Position numbers and translations under genes: made by a program. The notes beneath the pieces are model-generated. The model did not search any database, was not told the DNA's origin, and was given only the letters and a program-made list of their open reading frames with translations. Shown in pieces: positions 42,507 to 51,689 of a stretch of DNA of 64,000 bases (the stretch's first letter is position 1; every line of letters starts with the position of its first letter). Where the stretch lies: contig JAHBVO010000003.1 in NCBI GenBank assembly GCA_019637435.1, positions 806,001 to 870,000 of the forward strand, written 5' to 3'. Source of the DNA: Candidatus Obscuribacterales bacterium (GTDB lineage Bacteria > Cyanobacteriota > Vampirovibrionia > Obscuribacterales > Obscuribacteraceae).

Positions 42507-44621
42507 ATGGGCAGAACAAGGGCCGATCAGCCCGTCGCTGATGATCGTCAGTCGGGGCAGTCTCCGGAAGACACGCGTCTCGAGGCAAGCAGAACCCTCC
42601 TGGCGGCGGCAGACAGTCAACCGCAGACCTGGTCGCGGAATGACGGCGGCCGCTACTATGACGTAGCGCAAAACGCACCTAACAACCCGGGGAATCAGTG
42701 GGTTGACGTTCCGACCGTTGGTGGCGCCACGGTTCGCTTCGACCCCAGAGGTCAGTTTGTCGATATTTACGGACCTAACCGAGAAAGCCTCGGTAGAACC
42801 AGATTGGAGCCTGGACAGCCCACTCCGTTGCGAATCGGCAATCAGGAAATCTATGCCAATCCGAATGGAACAGTGGATGCGCGCACGCAGAATGGCGGCT
42901 TCGAACGCACATATCCCGGAGGCATGAAGGAGAATTTTCAGAAAGTCGGTGACAAATATGTCATTCAGGACCGTAAGTTTCCGGATGGGTCGTATGAAAA
43001 GTACGCCGACGGCAAATTACAGGAGACGAATCACAAGGGCTTCATCACTAAGTTTGATGCAGCCGGCCACAAGACTGACGTGTCCACTCCCAACGGTGAC
43101 AAGTATCACTTCAAGTATGGCGCAAATGGAAAAGTCGATAGCTACGAGTTGTCGAAGCGTAACGAGAAGGGCGAAAACCAGGTCGTGGAGCGGGCTTCTC
43201 GTGGTAGCGACGGTAATCTAAAAGTCGAACGCCGACAAGCTGACGGCACCATGAAGGTGGACGAGCGTTTGAAAGGGCGCGCAGATGTCGCTCTCCGAGC
43301 TGATCTTAAGCTCGATTATCTCGACAAAGACGGCTACGGAATGCCTGATTCGACTGGGCGTATGATCAAGCGCGACGATCGCACCGTGATGATTCAGGCT
43401 AACGGAGCAGACGGGCGTCCTGTTGAGCATCCGGTCAACCCAATCCGATCGATCAGATATGCGGACGGAAGACAGACCGATTATCAATACAGCGCGGACC
43501 GCGATCGCGCTCAAGGTCGACAGACAGGCGATGACGGTCTCAGCAGCTACACGATTAGAGACCGTAACGGCAAGGTCGTGGAATTTGCTCAGAAGATTCC
43601 GGACATCCCGGGAACCGAACGCCGAAACAGCACAGCCTGGTTCGAGTTTAAAGCTAAGCCAGGCGAGTCCCTTCCTGAGGATAAAGTCGCTCAGGTCAAA
43701 AGGCTGATGCAGTCTGCCGATCCATCGCTGCCGCCGGAAGAGGCGCAGAAGCAGATGATGGCTAATCGCGCTGAACTGATGAAAACTCGTCCTATGTCGG
43801 AGTTCATGCCCACGGTGAAGGGCCAGGAGACGACTAACGTCGCAATCGATCAGCTCTCAGGGCGACAGTTCAACCAGTACGCCAACGGTGAGGTGCGCGG
43901 TCGCAACGAGCGTGGGTTGGAGTTTAAACCATCGTACGATCAGAACACTGGTTCTCGATATGAAACCTATAACGACGGCACCACGTATAAACGTACCTGG
44001 GATGCGGATCCGCGAATTCACCCATTGCATCGCACGACAGTTACGCGCGCGAACGCCGACGGTATAAATCGGATAGAGTTGCATCACTCGCGGCGCGACA
44101 ACTCATTTATAAACGTCAATTACGACAAAGATGGACGAGTGCCACAGGACATAATCGTCACACCGCCTGGTGCGCAGCCGGTGCGCATGGCTCCTGATGC
44201 ATCTAATCCAAATACGTGGAATGAGTACTCTCGCGACGGAAACGGTTGGAAACCGACTGGCAGGTCGTTTCCGATGAGAGTAGACATGCTCGGTAAGGAC
44301 TCTCATGTTACCCTCGACGGTCAGGCCGTCCCGCCGGGTAGCCTGGTGATAAGCCAGGGTGACAAGCGCAGGTTGATCACTCCTGGAGGCGAAGAGTTTC
44401 TCGGTACTGTAGGTCGCACGCCCACAGAGATTGTGGCGGACCCGCAGAAGGCTTATCCTATTCCGGAATTTCCCAATCGTCCTCAGCAGGGCGATCGGCG
44501 TCCTCCAGGGTGGACCCAACAGATTCCGCAGCAGCGACCAGATAGGCGAGCGCAGCCTGGACAGCCTCAGGTTCAGCCACAAGATGACCCTCGCAGAAGA
44601 GTGCCACCGGTCCGCCGCTAG
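42507..44621 (+). CDS. 704-residue protein with YD-like beta repeats, unknown function
   Basis: A hydrophilic protein without a signal peptide or membrane segments. Most of it (about 60-600) is made of short repeats of YD/RHS-like character: KFPDGSYEKYADGKLQET, GFITKFDAAGHKTDVSTPNGDKYHFKYGANGKVDSYEL, RYADGRQTDYQYSADRD, YNDGTTYKRTW. Such repeats usually form an extended beta structure. No RHS core motif or C-terminal toxin is seen. The last 50 residues are Pro/Gln/Arg-rich. GAGGAG (42490-42495) precedes ATG 42507. The last six codons and stop fall within a 38-bp tandem repeat that continues downstream. The 280-bp region upstream contains a TTGACA (42378-42383) without a good -10. Confidence 0.65.
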   Translation: MGRTRADQPVADDRQSGQSPEDTRLEASRTLLAAADSQPQTWSRNDGGRYYDVAQNAPNNPGNQWVDVPTVGGATVRFDPRGQFVDIYGPNRESLGRTRLEPGQPTPLRIGNQEIYANPNGTVDARTQNGGFERTYPGGMKENFQKVGDKYVIQDRKFPDGSYEKYADGKLQETNHKGFITKFDAAGHKTDVSTPNGDKYHFKYGANGKVDSYELSKRNEKGENQVVERASRGSDGNLKVERRQADGTMKVDERLKGRADVALRADLKLDYLDKDGYGMPDSTGRMIKRDDRTVMIQANGADGRPVEHPVNPIRSIRYADGRQTDYQYSADRDRAQGRQTGDDGLSSYTIRDRNGKVVEFAQKIPDIPGTERRNSTAWFEFKAKPGESLPEDKVAQVKRLMQSADPSLPPEEAQKQMMANRAELMKTRPMSEFMPTVKGQETTNVAIDQLSGRQFNQYANGEVRGRNERGLEFKPSYDQNTGSRYETYNDGTTYKRTWDADPRIHPLHRTTVTRANADGINRIELHHSRRDNSFINVNYDKDGRVPQDIIVTPPGAQPVRMAPDASNPNTWNEYSRDGNGWKPTGRSFPMRVDMLGKDSHVTLDGQAVPPGSLVISQGDKRRLITPGGEEFLGTVGRTPTEIVADPQKAYPIPEFPNRPQQGDRRPPGWTQQIPQQRPDRRAQPGQPQVQPQDDPRRRVPPVRR

Positions 44622-44758
44622 TCTGTAAACGCAAGCGAGTGCCCTTGGTTCGACACCAGTGTGTAAACTCCAGCGAGTGCCATCGGTCGACTCTAGTGTG
44701 CAAACGCAAGCTAGTGACATCGGTTCGGCGCTAGTCCTTAAACGAGGTGCCACCAGTT
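44600..44758 (+). repeat. 38-bp tandem repeat, about four copies, overlapping a stop codon
   Basis: The core AGTGCCA(C/T)CGGT begins at 44600, 44638, 44676, 44713 and, degenerate, near 44746, giving periods of 38, 38, 37 and about 33 bp. Each unit also carries (C/T)GCTAGTGTGTAAACGCAAGC-like sequence. The first unit starts inside the 704-codon gene and includes its last codons and TAG stop. The copies diverge from each other by a few bases each. There are no spacers of differing sequence, so this is not a CRISPR array. Confidence 0.85.
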
Positions 44759-44812
44759 TCCTTCGCCTACACGCACGAAGTGCCTCGGACCGAGTTGCAG
44801 ACCATTGCTATG

Positions 44813-46693
44813 CTAGCGACTTGATTGAGGTTGCGAAACCGGCTCCGGCAGCGGTTGTTGCTCCGTCGATTGTTGTAAGTCCGTTTTCGCAGACATCGGC
44901 TTACCTGGCTCTTGAGCCGGCAAAGTGTTGGTCTCGAACTCATCATCTTCGTCGGCAGTGACTGACTTAATCGCATCTTGCGCTGCTTGATGATCTTTCG
45001 TCAATGACGCGGGCGTCACGTAACCAGGCTCGTGCGGTAGCAATAGCTTAGGATTTTCGCGATGAGCGGGTGAATCATGGGCTTCCCGATGAAGCCATTC
45101 TTTCTTGTAACTCCCTCTATCGGAGGGGCGTGCGAATGAATAAGCACCGTCGTCCGGCAGGTGTTTTTCAATATCGTCGGCATACTTGTTAATGATGTCG
45201 CGTGCAATGATGCGTTTCTCTTCGGGTAGCGATTTCAGCCAGGCATCGATATCTACCTGTTGCCACCACTTCGAATCACCATCCCAACGGACGTATTTAA
45301 GCATGTCTTTGATGCCGTCGAGCTTCAAGTTAGCTATCAGATCTTGAATCATCACGTAAGTCTCCTTGTAGAACTTCAACTTCGTGACTCCACGATCGTA
45401 TTGCTTCGTCCAAACTTTAAATTGGCGCCGTGGAGGCGGGTTTGAATTAGCTCCGACCCAACTGCAAATTCCTTCGATATAAGGATCGGCAAGTCTCGTA
45501 TTGAGCAGGTGAACAAGTTCGTGCCCGAGGCTATGGTAGTAGGCATCGGTTGTTTCATCATTGGCCATACAGATGCAAAACACTCCGCGCTTTTCGTCGA
45601 CCATCACCGTCTGGCATGAGTTGCCGGTACGATACATGATGTACAGCCGCTTGATAGGCACTTTTGCAGCGCCAAACATTTTCTGTGCACTTGCTAGTGT
45701 GTCATTTGCAAACTTATAAATTTGTGGATTGGTTATGAATTCGTAGCGTTTTTTCTTAACGCGCTTCTCCTTTGCCTTCTCCTTTGCTTCCAAGATCTTT
45801 TGCTGTTTTTTATCCTCGGCTGCGCCAGCCTTGTCGCCGATTCGCTCCCTCTCCATGCCCCTGCATTCTCGTGGCCATGGGTCATCCGGAGCTACCTTGA
45901 CGGCGCGATCGAAATCGCGCATGGCCGCTTTCGCATCACCAAGTTCGCTGTGAAGCCTTCCCCGAGCACAGAGCACCGCTGAATATTCCGGATAAAGCGC
46001 TAAGGCTAAGTCGAAATCTTTGAAGGCCGCGTCGGTGTTTTTCAGCACTAGCTGTTCGTTTCCACGCGCGAATGGAATGTATGCGTCCTTCTTGTCGTAC
46101 TGAGCAGCCATGTTCAAATCATCGATTGCGCCTTGTGTTTTCAACATGAGACCGCGGATGTACGCGCGTGCGCAATAGAGTTCCGGATTTTTGGGATCGA
46201 GCTCGATACCTTTGTCGTAGTTGACTAAAACTTCTTCTCGCTTTCCTCCAGCGGTGGAAATTCCTCTGCCGCGAGCCAGCCAGTATTCTGCGTTGCCAGG
46301 CTCGTACTTAACAGCGAGATTGAAGTCTTCGACAGCCTTCTTATGCTTCTCTTGATCTACGTAAACTTGCGCGCGTCCAAAATAAGCACGTGCATTTTTC
46401 GGATTCAATATAATAGCTTCGTTGAAATCTGCCAGCGCGCCTTTCAAATCACCAACGCGCGCTCTAGACATGGCTCTGTCGGTGAATGAATCGGAATCTT
46501 TTGGATCTGTAATGGCGAAGTAATCGTGAATGGGCGGTTCGGTCGGACGCGGTTTTGCCCCAAGTTTAAATGACGACTGCACCGCCAGTGGTGTCAGCCA
46601 CCATAACAGGCCGCTTGCGCATAGAATGCACACTACCGACATTACTATTGCGGTCTTGTACGAAGACGGAAGATGGTCAGGTCGGTCTTGCAA
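44813..46693 (-). CDS. membrane-anchored TPR protein with HExxH protease motif
   Basis: A 626-residue protein with one N-terminal membrane helix (about 15-37), five or six TPRs (about 65-280, for example ARAYFGRAQVYVDQEKHKKAVEDFNLAVKYEP), a Lys/Glu-rich helical linker (about 285-325) and a C-terminal region with the zinc-protease motif HSLGHELVHLLNTRLADPYIEGICSWVG (His-Glu about residue 389). The second Glu, 12 residues after the second His, is a candidate third ligand as in gluzincins. The final 100 residues are proline/acid-rich. It looks like an anchored peptidase whose TPRs bind a partner. I have not matched it to a named family. The protein is oriented against the 38-bp repeat region that separates it from the YD-like gene. 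Confidence 0.7.
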   Translation of the reverse strand: MQDRPDHLPSSYKTAIVMSVVCILCASGLLWWLTPLAVQSSFKLGAKPRPTEPPIHDYFAITDPKDSDSFTDRAMSRARVGDLKGALADFNEAIILNPKNARAYFGRAQVYVDQEKHKKAVEDFNLAVKYEPGNAEYWLARGRGISTAGGKREEVLVNYDKGIELDPKNPELYCARAYIRGLMLKTQGAIDDLNMAAQYDKKDAYIPFARGNEQLVLKNTDAAFKDFDLALALYPEYSAVLCARGRLHSELGDAKAAMRDFDRAVKVAPDDPWPRECRGMERERIGDKAGAAEDKKQQKILEAKEKAKEKRVKKKRYEFITNPQIYKFANDTLASAQKMFGAAKVPIKRLYIMYRTGNSCQTVMVDEKRGVFCICMANDETTDAYYHSLGHELVHLLNTRLADPYIEGICSWVGANSNPPPRRQFKVWTKQYDRGVTKLKFYKETYVMIQDLIANLKLDGIKDMLKYVRWDGDSKWWQQVDIDAWLKSLPEEKRIIARDIINKYADDIEKHLPDDGAYSFARPSDRGSYKKEWLHREAHDSPAHRENPKLLLPHEPGYVTPASLTKDHQAAQDAIKSVTADEDDEFETNTLPAQEPGKPMSAKTDLQQSTEQQPLPEPVSQPQSSR

Positions 46694-46950
46694 CTTGCCT
46701 CCAGGAATATCCAGGTCTGTTTAACTTCGAAAACACAGTCGCATTTTAGAGGAAGCTGGTAAACCCCTCCAGTCCGACATTTGCCAACTGTAGCAAAATT
46801 CGGGCTAATTGTGCTCCTGAATTCCCTTGAAAGCGTTCAACTTTGCCCGTTTATTCCTTGTGGAAAGGGGGCATTTTTCAATTTGGCGGCTTACACCGAG
46901 ACCCGTGGGTCCATACCCTGAAAGCGCGTAAAGAGGCTATCGGAGAAGAG

Positions 46951-47895
46951 ATGACATCAACCAACACCCAAACGAAATACCGATTAGTAACCCGTAGCGA
47001 CTTCGACGGCCTGGTGTGCGCCGTAATGCTCAAGCATATGAATATGATTGACGACATTTTGTTCGTCCACCCGAAAGACATGCAGGACGGCAAGGTCGAA
47101 ATTACCGACCGCGATATCACCACCAACCTGCCATATGTTGATGGCGTGCATCTCGCTTTCGACCACCACTTGAGCGAAACCATTCGCAACAAAGATAAGA
47201 AAGACAACCATATTATCGATCCCGACGCCATGTCAGCGGCGCGCGTAGTGTGGGATCACTACGGCGGTGAAAAGACCTTCCCTTCCAAATGGCTGGGCAT
47301 GATGGAAGCCGTTGATAAGGCTGATGCTGCGCAATTTAGCGTTGATGAAATATTGAATCCTACCGATTGGGTTCTACTGAATTACCTGATGGACCCTCGG
47401 ACCGGTCTTGGTCGATTTCGCAATTTCAGGATTTCGAACTACAACCTGATGATGGAACTTATTGACGCGTGCAAAGACAAAGATATCTCTGAGATCATTC
47501 AGATGCCTGATGTGCAGGAGCGTGTCGTACTGTACAAGGAGCAGGCAGAGCTCTTTAAGGAGCAGGTCAAACGCTGTTCAACGATTCATAAGAATCTGAT
47601 TGTTTTGAACCTGAAAGGCGAAGAAACCATTTACGCCGGCAACCGGTTTATGATCTACGCAATGTATCCGGAGACGAATATTTCAATTCACGTGCTCTGG
47701 GGGCTGAAGCAGCAAAATACTGTTTTTGCAATTGGTAAATCTATCGTCAATAGAAGCTCGAAGACTAACATCGGTGAGCTTTGTCTAAAATACAACGGCG
47801 GCGGCCATGAGAAGGCGGGCACCTGTCAGATTGAAAATGATAAAGCTGACGGGGTACTCAAAGAGCTTATCGAGCAGATTACCGCTGATGGCTAG
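46951..47895 (+). CDS. DHH-family phosphoesterase
   Basis: A 314-residue cytosolic phosphoesterase of the DHH superfamily, whose members (RecJ, NrnA, exopolyphosphatase, GdpP) hydrolyse phosphodiester or pyrophosphate bonds using two metal ions. Motif I is TRSDFDGLVCAV, motif III the signature FDHHLSET, and the C-terminal DHHA1 substrate loop is YNGGGHEKAGTCQIE. ATG 46951 is preferred because GGAGAAGAG (46942-46950) directly precedes it, though the frame is open from 46843. The exact substrate (oligoribonucleotides, pAp, c-di-AMP products or polyphosphate) cannot be read from the sequence. It ends 9 bp from the convergent methyltransferase gene. Confidence 0.9.
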   Translation: MTSTNTQTKYRLVTRSDFDGLVCAVMLKHMNMIDDILFVHPKDMQDGKVEITDRDITTNLPYVDGVHLAFDHHLSETIRNKDKKDNHIIDPDAMSAARVVWDHYGGEKTFPSKWLGMMEAVDKADAAQFSVDEILNPTDWVLLNYLMDPRTGLGRFRNFRISNYNLMMELIDACKDKDISEIIQMPDVQERVVLYKEQAELFKEQVKRCSTIHKNLIVLNLKGEETIYAGNRFMIYAMYPETNISIHVLWGLKQQNTVFAIGKSIVNRSSKTNIGELCLKYNGGGHEKAGTCQIENDKADGVLKELIEQITADG

Positions 47896-47904
47896 AGCGC
47901 TGCG

Positions 47905-50445
47905 TTAGCGGGACAGGAACTTCTGCCGCGTCGGAGTAGAAACAAGAGGATCTGCAGTTCGTACAACCCACTCGTTCTGTTTTATGATATCGCGGGTGGT
48001 GTTGGATATCTGATAGAGGTTGAAAACAGCCTCGTCGATCTTGTCTTGTATCTGTGATTCGCGCGTGTTTATGTAGTCTATGCGCTCGGTCAGTTTTTTG
48101 TATGCTGATTCCGCGTCCTGCCAGGTCGGTTTTCCATCCGTGCTGGCGGTGGCAACTAACGTAGCTGGCGTTGTGGAGTTCAGCTCTGAGTGTTCCAGCG
48201 GGCTTATGAACGCTGGTGATGCCGGGTTCATCCGATCCGCTTCCCTGGCTAAATCTACAGCTTCCATAGCCAGTACGGCTACGTCCCTCTCAGTTTCAAG
48301 CGGCGGTTTTCGCATCGGGATTCGACGCAGATCGCCGATTTGAAAATTCACGGTCGGGTTTAAAGTGCCTAAAATAAAGCGTATGAGTGATGAGTTGAGA
48401 AACCCAAGCATATAATTTAAATCAATTTCGTCACTGAATAGCGCTGAGCTTGCGATATCAAATACGCTACCAGGTGATAACAGTCGAGCTTTAAAACCTT
48501 TGGTGCCGATGTACGAATATGTGATGCCCTGACGGAAGTAGAACCGCTCACCAGGCAAGGCTCTTGATTGACCGCGGCCGGCTCGAAACTCACGAATTTC
48601 GTTGCCGTCATCTTTCCATTCCAGCAGATACGGAGTGGTGCAGAACCATTTTTGTCCGCCACCTTTGTCGTATGGAACGAAAACGTTTTTCGTCAGCGAA
48701 GTTTCCTTCTCAACCTCTGAGAAGTGGCGAACAAAGCGCTTGTTGTCGCATGTGAACAGTCCGTTGGTTAAAGTGATACCGCAATCGCTTTGCGAGATTG
48801 TCGGAAGCAAATCAAACAAGTTGGCAATTTCTCTGGGGCATTGTCCGGCAAGCGGAAAGCCTGGAATCATGCGGCTGATCGAAAGAAAGTCTTTTTCGTC
48901 GACTTCGTGGTTTTGAAGAGCTTGGACGCCGCCATGCTCAGCGATGCGTTTTGATGCTGTGGAAACAACATTGTAAGCTCTGATTATATGGGGATCTTGA
49001 GATTTGTCTGCTCGCATTCTGCTGAGAGAAATGATGGCATTATTGACTTTTTCACCGGCACGACTGTCAAAGCTTCCAGGTCCCAGCTGGACGATACTGT
49101 TGATGTGGCATCTGTCGACTAAATGCCTGCGCAGCTCTTCGTAGCGCGCAGTGCTGAGAAAACTCTGCTGACAAATCAAAGCGAGCCGCCCTTCGTCTTC
49201 CATCAATCTTATTCCAAGTTCTAAAAACGCCGCGTACAAATCATAGTGAGAGCCGTTGTAGTTTTTTAACAGAAAGTCTGTTGATTCCTTAGGCAGCAGT
49301 CGGTGACTGAGGTACGGTGGATTGAGAGCTTGTGCATCGAATCTCTCCGGCAGCTCCGCCGTCGAAATTTGTGAATCGTCTATCCTGTAAAGCCGAACAT
49401 GCGGACGTGGTTGGAGCGACAGGAGCAGGCTGCCGTGGCATGCTGGTTCCAGCAGCGCGGAGTCAAGTTTGCACTCGCTCGAAAATGCGAAAATCTGTGG
49501 TATCGGAAGTGGTGCCTGCGTTGAAAGGTCACGGCAGGCGAGGTAGATAGAGAATGCTGAAAGACCTGCCATGAGCGGATCGATATCTATGCCGAACAGT
49601 TGTTGGTTTAAAACATGCTGAAGCGCCGCTTCAACGCTTTCCTCCTTCGTTTGAGCGTCAACTAATTTGCGCAAGGCTGGAACGAGTATGTGACCGGCTC
49701 CGCATGATGAGTCTAGAAATCTAAAAGGTCGATCGCGGGGAATTTCGTTTGGAATACATTCGTCGATAAGGAAGTTTGCTATCCACTCGGGAGTAAACCA
49801 CTGTGTTATTTGGGAAAGCCCATGAACAGATTTAGCTCCACGCAGATCGGCATAGTTGTTTCGCTTCAGGAGGAGGCATTGATAGATCCAACCCGTGAAG
49901 AGCGGGTCTGTGATTTGGTTTAAGGCAAGCTTATCGTCGCAAATGGTTTGAAACTTTTCTTCAAGCCAGACGGCGAGTTCGTCTTCCGTTACTGAATTTG
50001 ATAGCTCTGCGCGCGTCGCGATCTGGCTCGCCAGCAAGCTGGAATCTATGGTTATGTTTTTAACCGCGAATAGTTTTCTGGCGGTCAGCTCAATCAGCTT
50101 GCCGGACGGTGTGCCCTCAAGCCGCTCAGGCAGCAAGCCTCGACAGGCGAGCGAAAGTGTCGCGGCGATTGCAAGCGAATCGTCACCAGTCTCCGAAAGA
50201 GTCTCGGTCATGGCGCCAACGAGGCCCAGGCGGCTCCTCGAAGCGCGCTTGTCGCGCGCTGTCTTGTTAGTTCTTTGCTTTCCGGCTCTGCCTGTCATCC
50301 TCTTCTGTCCGAGGTTTTGTCTGTTGGTGTTGGAGACCTGAGAAACGATTCGTTGGTCCCGTGTGACATCGTGCGTAGTTTCACATTTTAGCGAGTTCCA
50401 GCACACCATGAAGATAAGACTATGGACGGCTGAACGAGTTGTCAT
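47905..50445 (-). CDS. N6-adenine DNA methyltransferase (Eco57I/PglX-like), orphan
   Basis: A protein of up to 846 residues with the motifs of amino-DNA methyltransferases: motif I FLDSSCGAGHILVPALRKL (about residue 250; the usual Asp-Pro-x-Cys-Gly-x-Gly is here DSSCGAG), FGIDIDPLMAGLS (motif II) and motif IV ALNPPYLSHRLL. The C-terminal part has the target-recognition segment YIGTKGFKARLLSPGS and LNYMLGFLNSSLIRFILGTLNP, as in PglX/Eco57I-type enzymes. No nuclease motif is clear in the N-terminal 150 residues and no BREX or restriction partner lies in the window. The true start is uncertain (50445, 50298 or nearer); 50445 directly abuts the open frame of the divergent citrate synthase. Confidence 0.83.
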   Translation of the reverse strand: MTTRSAVHSLIFMVCWNSLKCETTHDVTRDQRIVSQVSNTNRQNLGQKRMTGRAGKQRTNKTARDKRASRSRLGLVGAMTETLSETGDDSLAIAATLSLACRGLLPERLEGTPSGKLIELTARKLFAVKNITIDSSLLASQIATRAELSNSVTEDELAVWLEEKFQTICDDKLALNQITDPLFTGWIYQCLLLKRNNYADLRGAKSVHGLSQITQWFTPEWIANFLIDECIPNEIPRDRPFRFLDSSCGAGHILVPALRKLVDAQTKEESVEAALQHVLNQQLFGIDIDPLMAGLSAFSIYLACRDLSTQAPLPIPQIFAFSSECKLDSALLEPACHGSLLLSLQPRPHVRLYRIDDSQISTAELPERFDAQALNPPYLSHRLLPKESTDFLLKNYNGSHYDLYAAFLELGIRLMEDEGRLALICQQSFLSTARYEELRRHLVDRCHINSIVQLGPGSFDSRAGEKVNNAIISLSRMRADKSQDPHIIRAYNVVSTASKRIAEHGGVQALQNHEVDEKDFLSISRMIPGFPLAGQCPREIANLFDLLPTISQSDCGITLTNGLFTCDNKRFVRHFSEVEKETSLTKNVFVPYDKGGGQKWFCTTPYLLEWKDDGNEIREFRAGRGQSRALPGERFYFRQGITYSYIGTKGFKARLLSPGSVFDIASSALFSDEIDLNYMLGFLNSSLIRFILGTLNPTVNFQIGDLRRIPMRKPPLETERDVAVLAMEAVDLAREADRMNPASPAFISPLEHSELNSTTPATLVATASTDGKPTWQDAESAYKKLTERIDYINTRESQIQDKIDEAVFNLYQISNTTRDIIKQNEWVVRTADPLVSTPTRQKFLSR

Positions 50446-50493
50446 TTGGTGTATAAATTCAATAGCTGGGACATATATTCGTGGGAGCTGGTT

Positions 50494-51636
50494 ATGGCTG
50501 TTAATCGTGGCTTAGAGGACGTTGTTGCTGCTGAGTCTTCAATTTGTAAGGTGGATGGCGAGAAGGGTCGCCTCATCTATCGTGGTTATGACATCGATGA
50601 TCTCGCAGAAAATGCGACTTATGAAGAAGTAGTTTATTTGCTCTGGTTCGGTCGGTTGCCAGTGAAAGAGGAACTCGAAACTCTTCGCAAGGAGCTGGGC
50701 GCTAACCGCGCATTGCCGAAAGAACTTGTCGAGGAAATGAAGAAGTGGCCCAAGCATGCTGTGCCGATGGAAGTGCTGCGCTCGGCGACTTCGCTTCTTT
50801 CTATGTGGGACGCGGATGCGAGTGAAAATGATCGCTCTGCCAACATTCGCAAGGCGACTCGTTTGACGGCTCAGCTTCCTACAATCGTCGCTTATTGGGA
50901 TTGTATTCGCGAAGGACGTGAGCTAGTTGAACCTAAGCCGGAACACACTACTGCAGCCAGTTTTCTCTACCTGCTTCACAGCGGGAAAGAACCCGATGAA
51001 GTAGCGGTTAAGTCGCTTGATGTAGCTTTAATTCTTCATGCTGAGCACGAACTCAACGCATCCACATTTGCAGCACGCGTTGCAGCCGGAACGCTCAGCG
51101 ACATGCACTCGGCAGTGACTGCCGCAATCGGGACCCTGAAAGGACCTCTGCATGGTGGCGCTAATCAGGAAGTAATAAAAATGCTTCTGGAGATTGGTGA
51201 AGTCGCGAATGTCGAGCCTTACGTCAAGAAGATGTTTGCGGAGAAAAAGAAACTGATGGGCTTTGGTCACAGAGTCTATAAAGTGCAGGATCCGCGCGCA
51301 TTCCATTTGCGGAAAATGTCCGAAGAGCTTTGCAAAGGCGCCAATCAAATGAAGTGGTATGAAATGTCGACCATAATCGAGCGCCTTGCTAAGGAAGAGA
51401 AAAAGCTCAATTGCAATGTCGACTTCTACTCTGCGTCGGTGTATCACGTGCTCGGTATTCCGCGAGACCTGTTCACGCCAATCTTCGCCATCAGTCGGAT
51501 TTCTGGTTGGACCGCTCACATCCTCGAACAGCTGCAGGACAATCGCCTGATTCGTCCGGAGGCTGAATACACCGGTCACGTGGACCTCAAGTACGTTCCT
51601 ATTGAACAGCGTAAGGAAGTAGCAACCGCTAAATAG
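50494..51636 (+). CDS. gltA: citrate synthase
   Basis: Condenses acetyl-CoA and oxaloacetate to citrate, the entry step of the tricarboxylic acid cycle. The protein (380 aa) shows IYRGYDIDDLAENATYEEVVYLLWFGRLP at the N-terminus, the active-site His in GPLHGGANQEV, the second in GFGHRVYKVQDPRA, and the catalytic Asp region in DFYSASVYHVLGIPRDLFTPIFAISRISGWTAHILEQ. ATG 50494 is chosen because GGGAG (50483-50487) is 6 bases upstream; the frame is open from 50446. It is followed by a strong terminator. No other TCA-cycle gene is in the window. The short type I size and the pattern also fit 2-methylcitrate synthase, which cannot be excluded. Confidence 0.93.
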   Translation: MAVNRGLEDVVAAESSICKVDGEKGRLIYRGYDIDDLAENATYEEVVYLLWFGRLPVKEELETLRKELGANRALPKELVEEMKKWPKHAVPMEVLRSATSLLSMWDADASENDRSANIRKATRLTAQLPTIVAYWDCIREGRELVEPKPEHTTAASFLYLLHSGKEPDEVAVKSLDVALILHAEHELNASTFAARVAAGTLSDMHSAVTAAIGTLKGPLHGGANQEVIKMLLEIGEVANVEPYVKKMFAEKKKLMGFGHRVYKVQDPRAFHLRKMSEELCKGANQMKWYEMSTIIERLAKEEKKLNCNVDFYSASVYHVLGIPRDLFTPIFAISRISGWTAHILEQLQDNRLIRPEAEYTGHVDLKYVPIEQRKEVATAK

Positions 51637-51663
51637 TTGACTAAATCTGGAAAAGCATTGAAG

Positions 51664-51689
51664 GGCTCGAGTAACCACTCGAGCCTTTT
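51664..51689 (+). terminator. rho-independent terminator of citrate synthase
   Basis: A 9-bp stem (51664-51672 with 51677-51685, GGCTCGAGT/ACTCGAGCC), a 4-base loop and TTTT lie 27 bp after the stop. It reaches the end of the convergent RDD gene and may work for both strands, since the minus-strand side also has A-rich sequence before it. Confidence 0.88.

Noticed and set aside
44103..44753. 216-codon open frame opposite the end of the YD-like gene
   Set aside because: Runs across the tandem repeat and has no family resemblance; the repeat keeps frames open by chance.
44600..44758. CRISPR array
   Set aside because: Units are contiguous 38-bp tandem copies with no unique spacers and no cas genes nearby.
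51028..51678. 216-codon open frame opposite citrate synthase
   Set aside because: Antisense to conserved catalytic segments of the enzyme and crosses its terminator.
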